Positions 1-6,903 of a stretch of DNA of 64,000 nt are shown piece by piece. The stretch is taken from assembly GCF_030816725.1 (NCBI RefSeq), contig NZ_JAUSYG010000001.1, forward strand, positions 744,001 to 808,000. Direction: 5' to 3'. The translations under genes and the position numbers were made by a program. The stretch is from Pseudarthrobacter defluvii (GTDB lineage: Bacteria; Actinomycetota; Actinomycetes; Actinomycetales; Micrococcaceae). How positions within the stretch are numbered: position 1 is the stretch's first letter; each line of letters opens with the position of its first letter. The notes beneath the pieces are model-generated. The model did not search any database, was not told the origin of the DNA, and saw nothing but the letters and a program-made list of their open reading frames with translations.

Positions 1-115
1 CATCGGCAGATAACTGCTCCCGCCCGGTGGTGGGCATCTCCGCGGCGGGCTGCTCGGCGCTGCGTGCCGCCTGGACGCCGCGGTCGTAAAGGGCGTGGTA
101 GTCCTCCGGGATCAT
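1..115 (-). CDS. Hypothetical protein, N-terminal fragment
   Basis: Reading leftward from ATG at 113-115, an open frame of 38 codons runs off the window edge, beginning MIPEDYHALYDRGVQ. A strong ribosome site GGAGGTGG (119-126 on the plus strand) sits correctly before this ATG, which fixes the start. No family is recognisable from the fragment. A perfect pair of GTGACGC heptamers on the same strand lies 110 nt upstream (226-243), so it probably belongs to the SARP-type regulon of the neighbouring genes. The rest of the gene lies outside the window. Confidence 0.6.
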   Translation of the reverse strand, partial: MIPEDYHALYDRGVQAARSAEQPAAEMPTTGREQLSAD

Positions 116-225
116 GTGCCACCTCCATCCGGTGGCCGGAAACTTACCGGCCACCCTCCTGTCCTGCCTGTTGAGTGACCCGCACCTGCGCGGGGCGTGG
201 TGATCGGTACGAGTCTCCCGCATCC

Positions 226-243
226 GCGTCACATTGGCGTCAC
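226..243 (-). promoter_or_regulatory. SARP-type operator (direct heptamer pair)
   Basis: On the minus strand GTGACGC is repeated perfectly with a 4-nt spacer (period 11 bp). It faces the leftward gene starting at 115. This is the two-heptamer, one-helical-turn layout bound by SARP regulators. It is the G variant (GTGACG) of the GTAACG sites further right. Confidence 0.6.
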
Positions 244-278
244 CGTAGCACTGCCCGCCCACACCGGCGCGGTCGAGG

Positions 279-296
279 GTGACGCTTCGGTGACGA
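279..296 (+). promoter_or_regulatory. SARP-type operator before the 120-aa protein
   Basis: GTGACGC, spacer TTCG, GTGACGA: two heptamers at 11-bp period, ending 63 nt before the start codon at 360. With the site at 226-243 it forms a divergent operator pair, as at 2778/2827 and 9040/9114. Confidence 0.6.
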
Positions 297-359
297 GCCG
301 TTGGGACCATGCCTTGAGCGGGTCAATCCGGCCCGCCCACACTCGCAAAGGGGAGAACG

Positions 360-722
360 ATGGCAAACGAAACAAACGATGAGTACGCCGAGTTCGACGA
401 GCAAGCAGTCACGGCCACCCTTGAGGCATCAAGGCAACCGTTTGAGGGGCGCAACCTTCAGGAGGTTGACTTCTCCGCAGTGGATGGCGGCGAACTCGAA
501 CTCCGTGCGTCATGCATTTCAATCACGTCCGGAAACCACAGGGTCTGCCTCAAGCTTCCGCTGGGAATCGGGAATGTCTGCCTCCCCTTGCCGTTCGATC
601 TTCCAGACGGCACCGCGGTCCGGGCGTGCCTGAGTACCCGCACGAAGTGGGGTATCCCCACGGGCGTCTGCGTCAAGCTTTACGTCGCCGGCGAGCAAAT
701 CGTCAGCAAGTGCTTCCCCTAA
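360..722 (+). CDS. Hypothetical 120-aa protein of the SARP island
   Basis: ATG at 360 follows a good ribosome site (GGGGAG). The product is 120 aa, acidic at the N-terminus (MANETNDEYAEFDEQ), with a predicted beta-rich C-terminal half that contains five cysteines (positions about 51, 63, 73, 89 and 103) and a sixth at the third residue from the end. There is no signal peptide or membrane segment. I do not recognise the family. It follows a SARP-type heptamer pair at the standard distance and is followed by the DUF397 gene about 95 nt downstream, so the two may be co-transcribed. A cytosolic location is expected. Confidence 0.6.
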   Translation: MANETNDEYAEFDEQAVTATLEASRQPFEGRNLQEVDFSAVDGGELELRASCISITSGNHRVCLKLPLGIGNVCLPLPFDLPDGTAVRACLSTRTKWGIPTGVCVKLYVAGEQIVSKCFP

Positions 723-817
723 GCCGACGCCACACCCCTTGTGGGTAAGCCATCACCAACGGCCCGGGCGGGACGGGACGCTCCGCCCGGACCTCCATCG
801 AATCACAGGGAGTAGAA

Positions 818-1009
818 GTGGATGACGCAGTCCGGTTTGAGCGCTCTTCCTATTGCGCCAACAGCTGTTGCGTTGAGGTGGCCGTGGTGCGCCGGGCAGG
901 TTTGGTCCAGGTGCGCAGTTCACAGGTCCCCGATGTGCAGATAACCTTCTCGGCGGAGGAATGGCGGGCCTTTCTCGCCGGGGTCAAGAATGATGAATTC
1001 GATGTCTAG
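818..1009 (+). CDS. DUF397 domain protein
   Basis: A 63-aa protein starting at GTG 818 after a GGGAG ribosome site. It has the DUF397 pattern: FERSSYC near the start, a cysteine/valine strand (CCVEVAVV), VRSS in the middle and the typical FSAEEWRAFLAGV end. DUF397 proteins are small actinobacterial proteins usually next to an XRE-type helix-turn-helix regulator with which they act. No XRE gene is adjacent here; the nearest regulator is the SARP at 1974-2711. Its stop codon overlaps the convergent oxidoreductase stop in a shared CTAG (1006-1009). Confidence 0.8.
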   Translation: MDDAVRFERSSYCANSCCVEVAVVRRAGLVQVRSSQVPDVQITFSAEEWRAFLAGVKNDEFDV

Positions 1010-1947
1010 CTGCCCTGGGTGTCCCAGGTCTTCGCAAAGATATCCTCGTCGAGGTAGGCGGCAGCCGTAACACCGCTTGCAACCGCCGTGGCCACGAAGG
1101 TCATGTTTCCGGCAGCCGTGGCCGCCTTGGCCATGTCACCCACGGCAAGCACACGGGGCACCGAAGTGCGCTGAAAGTGGTCCACCTGGACGCGGCCATC
1201 GTCCGTCAGGCAGCATCCAAGTGCGTGGGGGAGGGGCGAACCTTGCCGGAAGCGGGTTGAGAGGAAGCCTGCGTTGTAGGTCCGCACAGTGGAATCTCCC
1301 ATCAGCAGCGCCAAACCCCCTGCTGAGGCCCGGATCCCAACAACGTCGCGGTCCTCTATCCGGATGCCGCCCCTGCGGAGTCGCTCCCGCGTCCCGGCGC
1401 AGAAGTCCGGCTTTCCATTGCTGCAAAGCTCTACGTCCCGGCTGATGCGGTCATGCACGTAAGCAGCCATGAAGGCTGCGTGTTCGCTGTTGCCAAGCAC
1501 AACCAGACGCTGATCCTGTGCCTCGAAGCCGTGGCACAGGGGACAATGGAACAGGCAGGTGCCGTACGCGCTGCCGACTCCCGGGATGGGCGGAAGCACG
1601 TCCACCACACCCGTGGCCAGGATCAGGAAATCCGCGCAGATGGTGCCCGCTGCCACAGCGGACACCAGGACCCGCGAATCCTCCACCAGAACGTTCGTGG
1701 CTTCCGTCAGCAACAATGAAACGGTATGGAGTCCCGCAAGCTCCCGGCGGGCCGCGAGGACCAACCCTTCCGGCGTCATCCCCTCGCGCCCCAGCAGCAT
1801 GTGCACACTGGAAGCTGCTGCGTTCCGCCCTTGGTGGCCATCCAGCAAAACGACACGCCTTCGCTGTCTGCCAAGCACCTGTGCGGCGGCCATGCCGGCC
1901 GGGCCACCGCCGATGATAGCCACTTCGAAGTGGGATTGGGACTCCAT
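1006..1947 (-). CDS. NAD(P)/FAD-dependent oxidoreductase, thioredoxin-reductase-like
   Basis: About 313 aa. The N-terminal FAD-binding Rossmann motif is AIIGGGPAGMAAAQVLG. The middle has the redox pair CPLC in FHCPLCHGFE, then a second nucleotide-binding segment VVLGNSEHAAFMAAY, and a C-terminal AVGDMA FAD motif. This is the layout of single-chain thioredoxin-reductase-like oxidoreductases; the true disulfide partner is unknown. I chose the ATG at 1947 (MESQSHFEV); an in-frame TTG at 1962 is also possible. It lies 26 nt downstream of the SARP gene on the same strand, so the two probably form an operon controlled by the operator at 2778-2795. Confidence 0.85.
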   Translation of the reverse strand: MESQSHFEVAIIGGGPAGMAAAQVLGRQRRRVVLLDGHQGRNAAASSVHMLLGREGMTPEGLVLAARRELAGLHTVSLLLTEATNVLVEDSRVLVSAVAAGTICADFLILATGVVDVLPPIPGVGSAYGTCLFHCPLCHGFEAQDQRLVVLGNSEHAAFMAAYVHDRISRDVELCSNGKPDFCAGTRERLRRGGIRIEDRDVVGIRASAGGLALLMGDSTVRTYNAGFLSTRFRQGSPLPHALGCCLTDDGRVQVDHFQRTSVPRVLAVGDMAKAATAAGNMTFVATAVASGVTAAAYLDEDIFAKTWDTQGS

Positions 1948-1973
1948 GCCCGAGGCTCTCAACGCAGGGGCTT

Positions 1974-2711
1974 TCAGCGGACGCGCGCTGGATTTGGGCT
2001 TGTCAGCATGACTTCGTACATGCGCGCCGAGAGTTGCGTGGGTATACCGGCCTCAACCAGGAGGGCCCTGTATCTATCCACCTGCCGCCGGGCCTCGCTG
2101 ACATTACCTTCAGCAAGGTGAACCCGGATGAGGCAACGGTGCGCGCTCTCCCGCAACGGATCACCCGCAATCGCCTGCAGCGCCGCTTCGATCGCGTCAT
2201 CGAACCTTTCTGCGCTTGCGTACCAGGCGGACATTCGCTCCAGGGCGTGGAGCCGGACCTGGTGCTGGCGCTCGCGGTCGATCACCAGCCAGTCGTCGTA
2301 CCAGCCGGGCAATAATTCCCAGCTGAGCGAACCGCTCTGCACCGGCGGGGCTTGGCCCGGCAACCAGTGATCCAGCCGGTCGCGCAGCAGAGTCACATCC
2401 ACCCGCATGGACGGGGTCAGGTAGAGCCGGTCACCCACGGCAGCCACCAGGGAGCGGCCGTCCGGCCGCGGAAGCCTCCACAGCGTCGAGCGGAGGCATC
2501 CCCGTGCCTGGGCCTCGTCAAGGTCAGGCCACAACTGGGCTGAGACCGATGTCCGCGTCAGCGTGTTGCGCAGCGCCAAAAATGCCAGCAGATGCTCAGC
2601 CCGGGGGGCCAGTTCCACTGTTGACTCGCCGTGTCCCAGCCGAAAGTCCCCTAACAGTCGAAGGTCAAGAGCCGGTCCGCCGTGAGGCTCGCAGTTTCTC
2701 CCCAATTCCAT
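1974..2711 (-). CDS. SARP family transcriptional activator (OmpR-like DNA-binding domain plus BTAD)
   Basis: The 245-aa protein begins LRLLGDFRLGHG, typical of SARP winged-helix domains, with the helix region VSAQLWPDLDEAQARGCLRS and then the BTAD tetratricopeptide-like domain (LLPGWYDDW, RLHALERMS, ALQAIAGDPLRESAHR, HLAEGNVSEARRQVDRYR). It lacks the NB-ARC/TPR extension of large SARPs, so it is a small SARP such as those acting in pathway-specific regulation. ATG at 2711 follows GAGAGGA. SARPs bind two direct heptamers 11 bp apart; such pairs lie 66 nt upstream of its own start and before most genes of this island, suggesting autoregulation and local control. The binding is inferred. Confidence 0.9.
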   Translation of the reverse strand: MELGRNCEPHGGPALDLRLLGDFRLGHGESTVELAPRAEHLLAFLALRNTLTRTSVSAQLWPDLDEAQARGCLRSTLWRLPRPDGRSLVAAVGDRLYLTPSMRVDVTLLRDRLDHWLPGQAPPVQSGSLSWELLPGWYDDWLVIDRERQHQVRLHALERMSAWYASAERFDDAIEAALQAIAGDPLRESAHRCLIRVHLAEGNVSEARRQVDRYRALLVEAGIPTQLSARMYEVMLTSPNPARVR

Positions 2712-2777
2712 GGCATAGTCCTCTCCCGCCTGCTCACCCCACAGAGTCTGCGTTGTAGGTGAAGTGCATCTCCCAAG

Positions 2778-2795
2778 GCGTTATTGCCGCGTTAC
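2778..2795 (-). promoter_or_regulatory. SARP-type operator of the SARP-oxidoreductase operon
   Basis: On the minus strand: GTAACGC, GGCA, ATAACGC (period 11 bp), with its proximal edge 66 nt before the SARP start. It is divergent to the site at 2827-2844 in the same intergenic region. Confidence 0.65.
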
Positions 2796-2826
2796 CGTTG
2801 ACCAAGGCAACCAGCGGCCGTGAGGG

Positions 2827-2844
2827 GTAACGCCCCTGTAACGC
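2827..2844 (+). promoter_or_regulatory. SARP-type operator before the FHA gene
   Basis: GTAACGC, CCCT, GTAACGC: a perfect heptamer repeat at 11-bp period. Eight nt after the second heptamer comes TAGCCT (2853-2858), a plausible -10 box at the spacing known for SARP-activated promoters. The GTG start of the FHA gene is 64 nt downstream. Confidence 0.7.
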
Positions 2845-2908
2845 CTCGGTCTTAGCCTGATTTTCACCTGCCGACAAAGCACGGAGAATCAGTCCTAAGG
2901 AAACTGCA

Positions 2909-3694
2909 GTGGACTCAAAAGTTTCCCGGCTCATCGCCCTCGGGCCGCAGGGCAACCCGGCCACCGACCTGGAGCTGACGCGCGGTTCCATGACTCTGGG
3001 CCGCAGCCATACCAACGACCTGGTGCTTTCGGAACCAACCGTGAGCAGGGTGCACGCGTCACTTTCTGTGGACGACAGCGGCCGTGCCTGGGTCCAGGAT
3101 CTGGGGTCCAGCGCCGGAACAACAGTTAATGGACGGCCTGCCTCCGGACTGGTCCTGCTGCACTCGGGCGACGTCATCGCCTTCGGCGGTGCCCGGTTCC
3201 GGTATCAGGGTGCATCCGAAAGGGAGGTGGCCACCGCTGCCTTCCCAGTCCAGCAGGGGGACCGCCCACGGCCACGCGACGAGCACCCCAGGGGCCGGTA
3301 CGACATAGAGAGCCAGCGCGCGGGAAACATCAGCAATGTGGCGGGTAACCAGTACACCGCCTACGTCAGCCATGTTCGGCAAGAACGTGAAAGTTTCCTT
3401 CAGACAATAGCGGCCACACGGACGAAGGCCCGCTGGATGATCTGGATTGGTCTGGGCCTGACCATTGTGGGCCTCGTGGTGGTTGGGGTGAACTTTGTCC
3501 AGTTCACGGAAGACCTGCCTGCGTACACCGGTGAAGGTTTTCCTTCCTCATTCCGCGGCTACATCATCGGTATCTTCATCGTGGGCGGCGGGCAGTTGCT
3601 GATGATCATTGGCTTGGTCCTTCACATCGTTGCGACGTCCAGGCGGAAGAGGGTGGACCGCGAATTTCCGTTGCCTCGTCCAGCAGGTTATTGA
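2909..3694 (+). CDS. FHA-domain membrane protein with NVAGNQY motif
   Basis: A 261-aa protein from GTG 2909. Residues about 20-100 form an FHA phosphothreonine-binding domain: MTLGRSHTNDLVL, VSRVHASL, LGSSAGTTVNG and LHSGDVIAFGGARF contain the usual GR, SRxH and NG residues. A linker follows with the motif G-N-I-S-N-V-A-G-N-Q-Y (139-149), then two membrane segments at about 174-196 and 217-241, and a basic tail. The FHA domain and linker are probably cytosolic. The linker motif, from YDI onward, reappears at the N-terminus of the next gene, which points to a shared binding or assembly partner. It is first in a likely operon with the gene at 3716 and is preceded by a SARP operator. Confidence 0.85.
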   Translation: MDSKVSRLIALGPQGNPATDLELTRGSMTLGRSHTNDLVLSEPTVSRVHASLSVDDSGRAWVQDLGSSAGTTVNGRPASGLVLLHSGDVIAFGGARFRYQGASEREVATAAFPVQQGDRPRPRDEHPRGRYDIESQRAGNISNVAGNQYTAYVSHVRQERESFLQTIAATRTKARWMIWIGLGLTIVGLVVVGVNFVQFTEDLPAYTGEGFPSSFRGYIIGIFIVGGGQLLMIIGLVLHIVATSRRKRVDREFPLPRPAGY

Positions 3695-3715
3695 GCGCAT
3701 GAAGGAGTAAGTGAA

Positions 3716-4096
3716 GTGGGATTCAATATCAAGCATCAGACAGGCGGAGTAGTCAACAACGTCGAAGGGAACCAGTACATTCACGGGGATCAGCGAAGCG
3801 GGATGGTCAACACCGGCTCGCTGCGCGACGCGGTTCTGGAATTGGAACGGGGTGTTGCCTCACTTGGGCTTTCCAGCTCCCAACTGGCGGCGATCTCCGG
3901 ACACATCAAAGAGCTGGACCAGGAAGCCGGCCGCACCCATCCGGAACCGGAAAAGGTTGCAGGACCCCTCACGAAGATAACGGAAATTGCAGCTGCGGCA
4001 GGCGCCCTTGCGGGTCTGGCCGGGCCAATTCAAAGCCTGATCACGTGGCTGGGTCCGCTTGGGCAACCCATCGCCAGGCTGTTCATGGGCGGGTGA
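3716..4096 (+). CDS. 126-aa NVEGNQY-motif protein with hydrophobic tail
   Basis: Starts at GTG 3716 after GAAGGAG, 21 nt behind the FHA gene. The first 26 residues carry FNI..Q..GVVNNVEGNQY, aligning residue for residue with the linker of the FHA protein, and continue into YIHGDQRSGMVNTG. Glycine/asparagine/glutamine-rich motifs of this kind resemble short amyloid-like signalling motifs that pair bacterial sensors with effectors; that comparison is inference. A charged helical middle (about 30-80) leads to an Ala/Gly/Leu-rich tail (about 88-124: AAAAGALAGLAGPIQSLITW), which could insert in or associate with membranes. No catalytic motif is visible. Confidence 0.7.
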   Translation: MGFNIKHQTGGVVNNVEGNQYIHGDQRSGMVNTGSLRDAVLELERGVASLGLSSSQLAAISGHIKELDQEAGRTHPEPEKVAGPLTKITEIAAAAGALAGLAGPIQSLITWLGPLGQPIARLFMGG

Positions 4097-4117
4097 CCAG
4101 GAGTGCTGATCCTCCCG

Positions 4118-4135
4118 GTAACGGCGCCGTAACGC
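4118..4135 (+). promoter_or_regulatory. SARP-type operator before the subtilisin gene
   Basis: GTAACGG, CGCC, GTAACGC at 11-bp period. CATTCT (4145-4150) lies about 9 nt beyond as a possible -10 box, and the GTG start is 62 nt downstream. The protease therefore has its own promoter although it follows the 126-aa gene on the same strand. Confidence 0.65.
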
Positions 4136-4197
4136 CCCGCTTTGCATTCTGGCTGCGATAAGCAGCAGGCATAGCCGAACGGACGGGAGAAAACGCT

Positions 4198-6471
4198 GTG
4201 GGTACAACCACGAACGAAGACCAAAGGGATCTTCCCCGCTCAGAGCCGGAACTGATTGTCGTGCTGCAGCCGGAGCATGCACGCCGGCTTGCAGCGGTTG
4301 CTCCGGAATCGCGGGATGTGTCGGGGCCCGCGCTCACTTCCGTAGCGGGCCCATTGTCCGATGTGCTCGGTGCCCATGGCGCCGCCCTGGTCCCGCTGTT
4401 CCCCCAGGCCTTCGCTGAGAGCGGCCGCGGTCCGTCCGCCCCGGCTGAGGAGAGGCAGGAAGGCGACGACGGCGTCAGCCCTGCGGCACCCGGGGCGGAG
4501 CCTGAGGGGGAGCTGCCTACGTACTTCCGGGTGGAAGCCCCCACCGAGGAACTGGAATCTATCGCGGAGGAACTCCGCGGCAGCGACGGCGTTGCCGGAG
4601 CATACGTGCGCCCGCCCATCCTCTTGCCCACAATCGAGGCCGTATCCGCTCCTCTGAACACGATGGTTCCCAGGCCCGAGGAACCGGCAGCCGCTACCCC
4701 GGATTTCACGTCCCGCCAGGGCTATCTGGATCCAGCCCCCGCCGGAGTGGACGCGCGCTTTGCGTGGACCATCGCAGGAGGACGCGGCGCCAACTTGCGG
4801 ATAGTTGACTGCGAGCATGGTTGGCTGCTGGACCACGAAGACCTGCTCGCCAACAACGGGGGCGTCGTCAGCGGGACGAATAACGCCTCCAACGATCACG
4901 GCACCGCCGTTTTTGGCATTCTCGGAGGGGACCGGGACGGCAAGGGGGTCACGGGGATTGCCCCGGACGCGTGGCTTGCGGCGTCGTCGTGGACGGCCCA
5001 GGCGGCGGCCACTGCCATCACGGACGCCGCGAACAGCCTCAGGCCGGGCGACTTCCTGCTCCTTGAAGGCCAACTCGGCGGACCCAACCACACCAATCCA
5101 AACTCGGACGTGGGCCTGATCGCGCTGGAATGGTGGCCGGACCTGTTTGCTGCGATCCGCGCGGCCAGCAACCGGGGCATCATCGTCGTCGAGGCTGCCG
5201 GGAACGGGTTCCAGAACCTGGACGATCCGGTTTACAGCACGCCGCAGAACGGTTTCCCCTCCACATGGCGCAACCCATTCAACACCGCCAACCCGCAAAG
5301 CGGCGCTGTGATGGTCGGGGCTGGCGCGCCCCCTGCCGGGTTCAACGGTAGTGCCTGGGGGCCGGACCGGTCACGCCTGGACTACTCCAATTACGGGAAC
5401 CGGGTGGACGCCCAGGGCTGGGGGCGGGAGGTAGTCAGCACCGGCTACGGAGACCTTCAGGGGGGCACTCCCCAGCGCCGGTACACCGCGGAATTCGCCG
5501 GAACGTCCAGCGCCTCGCCCATCGTGCTCGGCGCCCTGGCGGTTGTGCAGGGCATCGCCACCGGCCGGGGCCCGCTGCGCCTGACGCCGGCCCGCGCCCG
5601 GTCCTTGCTGCGGATGGTTGGAACGCCCCAACAGGCAGCTCCCTCGCGTCCTGTCACGCAGCGCATTGGCCACCGCCCCGATGCCAAGCAGCTGCTCACT
5701 GCCATGAAGCGCGTCAGCGCCCGGGCGGCCGACTTTGACGGGGACCACCGCGCTGAGGTCCTGGTAACCAGTCCGTGGGGGATCGGCATCCTGAAGCAGC
5801 AGGGCAACACGTTCAGCAATCCGGTCATCGCGCCCAACGGCACACGTTTTGGCGGGTGGCTGCTGAACACCGCGGACAACCTGATAGGCCCGGTAGCGGA
5901 TTTCGACGGGGACGGCCGGGCGGAGGTCCTGGTGACGAGCCCGTGGGGGATCGGCATCCTGAAGCAGCAGGGCAACACGTTCAGCAATCCGGTGATCGCG
6001 GCGAACGGGACCCGGTTTGGCGGGTGGCTGTTGAATACCGCGGACAACCATGTTGCGGCTGTGGCGGATTTCGACGGGGACGGGCGGGCCGAGATCCTGG
6101 TGACCAGTCCGTGGGGGATCGGCATCCTGAAGCAGCAGGGCAACACGTTCAGCAATCCGGTGATCGCGGCGAACGGGACCCGGTTTGGCGGGTGGCTGCT
6201 GAATACCGCGGACAACCATGTCGCGGCTGTGGCGGATTTCGACGGCGATGGGCGGGCGGAGATCCTGGTGACCAGTCCGTGGGGGATCGGCATTCTGAAG
6301 CAGCAGGGCACCACGTTCAGCAATCCGGTGATCGCGCCCAACGGCACCCGGTTCGGCGGCTGGCTGTTGAATACCGCGGACAACACGCTTGGTCCCGCAG
6401 CCGATTTCGACGGCGACGGCCGGGCCGAGATCCTGGTGACCAGTCCCTGGGGGATCGGCATCCTGGAATAG
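4198..6471 (+). CDS. S8 (subtilisin-like) serine protease with C-terminal repeats, cut short by an amber codon
   Basis: The 757-aa product starts at GTG 4198 after GGGAG. The catalytic triad is visible: Asp204 (RIVDCEHGW), His234 (NDHGTAVFG) and Ser437 (AGTSSASP), with oxyanion Asn336 (EAAGNG). There is no signal peptide; the N-terminal 190 residues are acidic and proline/alanine-rich, so either the enzyme is cytosolic or export is unconventional. From about residue 512 begin 56-residue repeats (ADFDGDGRAEILVTSPWGIG...NTADN), FG-GAP/VCBS-like, with Asp-rich calcium-type loops. TAG at 6469-6471 stops translation in the fifth repeat, where sister repeats 6 and 7 have CAG (Gln). The frame stays open to 6903, so the ancestral protein was 901 aa. 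Confidence 0.85.
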   Translation: MGTTTNEDQRDLPRSEPELIVVLQPEHARRLAAVAPESRDVSGPALTSVAGPLSDVLGAHGAALVPLFPQAFAESGRGPSAPAEERQEGDDGVSPAAPGAEPEGELPTYFRVEAPTEELESIAEELRGSDGVAGAYVRPPILLPTIEAVSAPLNTMVPRPEEPAAATPDFTSRQGYLDPAPAGVDARFAWTIAGGRGANLRIVDCEHGWLLDHEDLLANNGGVVSGTNNASNDHGTAVFGILGGDRDGKGVTGIAPDAWLAASSWTAQAAATAITDAANSLRPGDFLLLEGQLGGPNHTNPNSDVGLIALEWWPDLFAAIRAASNRGIIVVEAAGNGFQNLDDPVYSTPQNGFPSTWRNPFNTANPQSGAVMVGAGAPPAGFNGSAWGPDRSRLDYSNYGNRVDAQGWGREVVSTGYGDLQGGTPQRRYTAEFAGTSSASPIVLGALAVVQGIATGRGPLRLTPARARSLLRMVGTPQQAAPSRPVTQRIGHRPDAKQLLTAMKRVSARAADFDGDHRAEVLVTSPWGIGILKQQGNTFSNPVIAPNGTRFGGWLLNTADNLIGPVADFDGDGRAEVLVTSPWGIGILKQQGNTFSNPVIAANGTRFGGWLLNTADNHVAAVADFDGDGRAEILVTSPWGIGILKQQGNTFSNPVIAANGTRFGGWLLNTADNHVAAVADFDGDGRAEILVTSPWGIGILKQQGTTFSNPVIAPNGTRFGGWLLNTADNTLGPAADFDGDGRAEILVTSPWGIGILE

Positions 6472-6903
6472 GCCGGGAACACGCTGGGCAATCCCATGCT
6501 CGCCCCCAACGGGACGCGCTTCGGGCAATGGCTGCTCAACACCGCTGACAACCAGTTCGGCCCGGTGGCGGACCTGGATGGCGACGGACGGGCGGAGATC
6601 CTGGTGACGAGTCCCTGGGGCATCGGCATTTTGGAGCAGGCGGGAAACACGCTGGGAAACCCGGTCATTAAGCCTAACGGGACCCGCTTTGGCGGCTGGC
6701 TGTTGAACACGGCGGACAACCGCCCCGGGGCGCTCGCTGACTTCGACGGCGACGGCCGGGCGGAGATGCTGGTGACGAGTCCCTGGGGCATCGGCATCCT
6801 GGAACAGGCAGGCAATACGCTTGGCAATCCGCTGATCGCCCCCAACGGCACCCGCTTTGGGCAGTGGTTGCTCAACACAGCGGACAACGAATTCGGGGTC
6901 TAG
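5731..6903 (+). repeat. Seven tandem 168-bp coding repeats (56 aa each)
   Basis: Repeat units begin at 5731, 5899, 6067, 6235, 6403, 6571 and 6739, always at GA(C/T) of the DFDGD/DLDGD motif, with an exact 168-bp period. Units 2-4 are nearly identical at DNA level, pointing to recent duplication or gene conversion. Units 5-7 have ILExAGNTLGNP instead of ILKQQGNTFSNP. Confidence 0.9.
6472..6903 (+). pseudogene. Orphaned C-terminal repeats of the S8 protease
   Basis: The same reading frame as the protease continues after the amber codon for 143 codons (rest of repeat 5, repeats 6 and 7) and ends at TAG 6901-6903, which shares CTAG with the convergent glycosidase stop. No ribosome site precedes the internal ATG at 6496. 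It is therefore best read as the separated tail of the upstream protein rather than an independent gene, unless the amber codon is a sequencing error or is read through. Confidence 0.75.

Noticed and set aside
5731..6903. Regular repeats as a possible CRISPR array
   Set aside because: Units are 168 bp, coding and in frame, with no unique spacers or cas genes.
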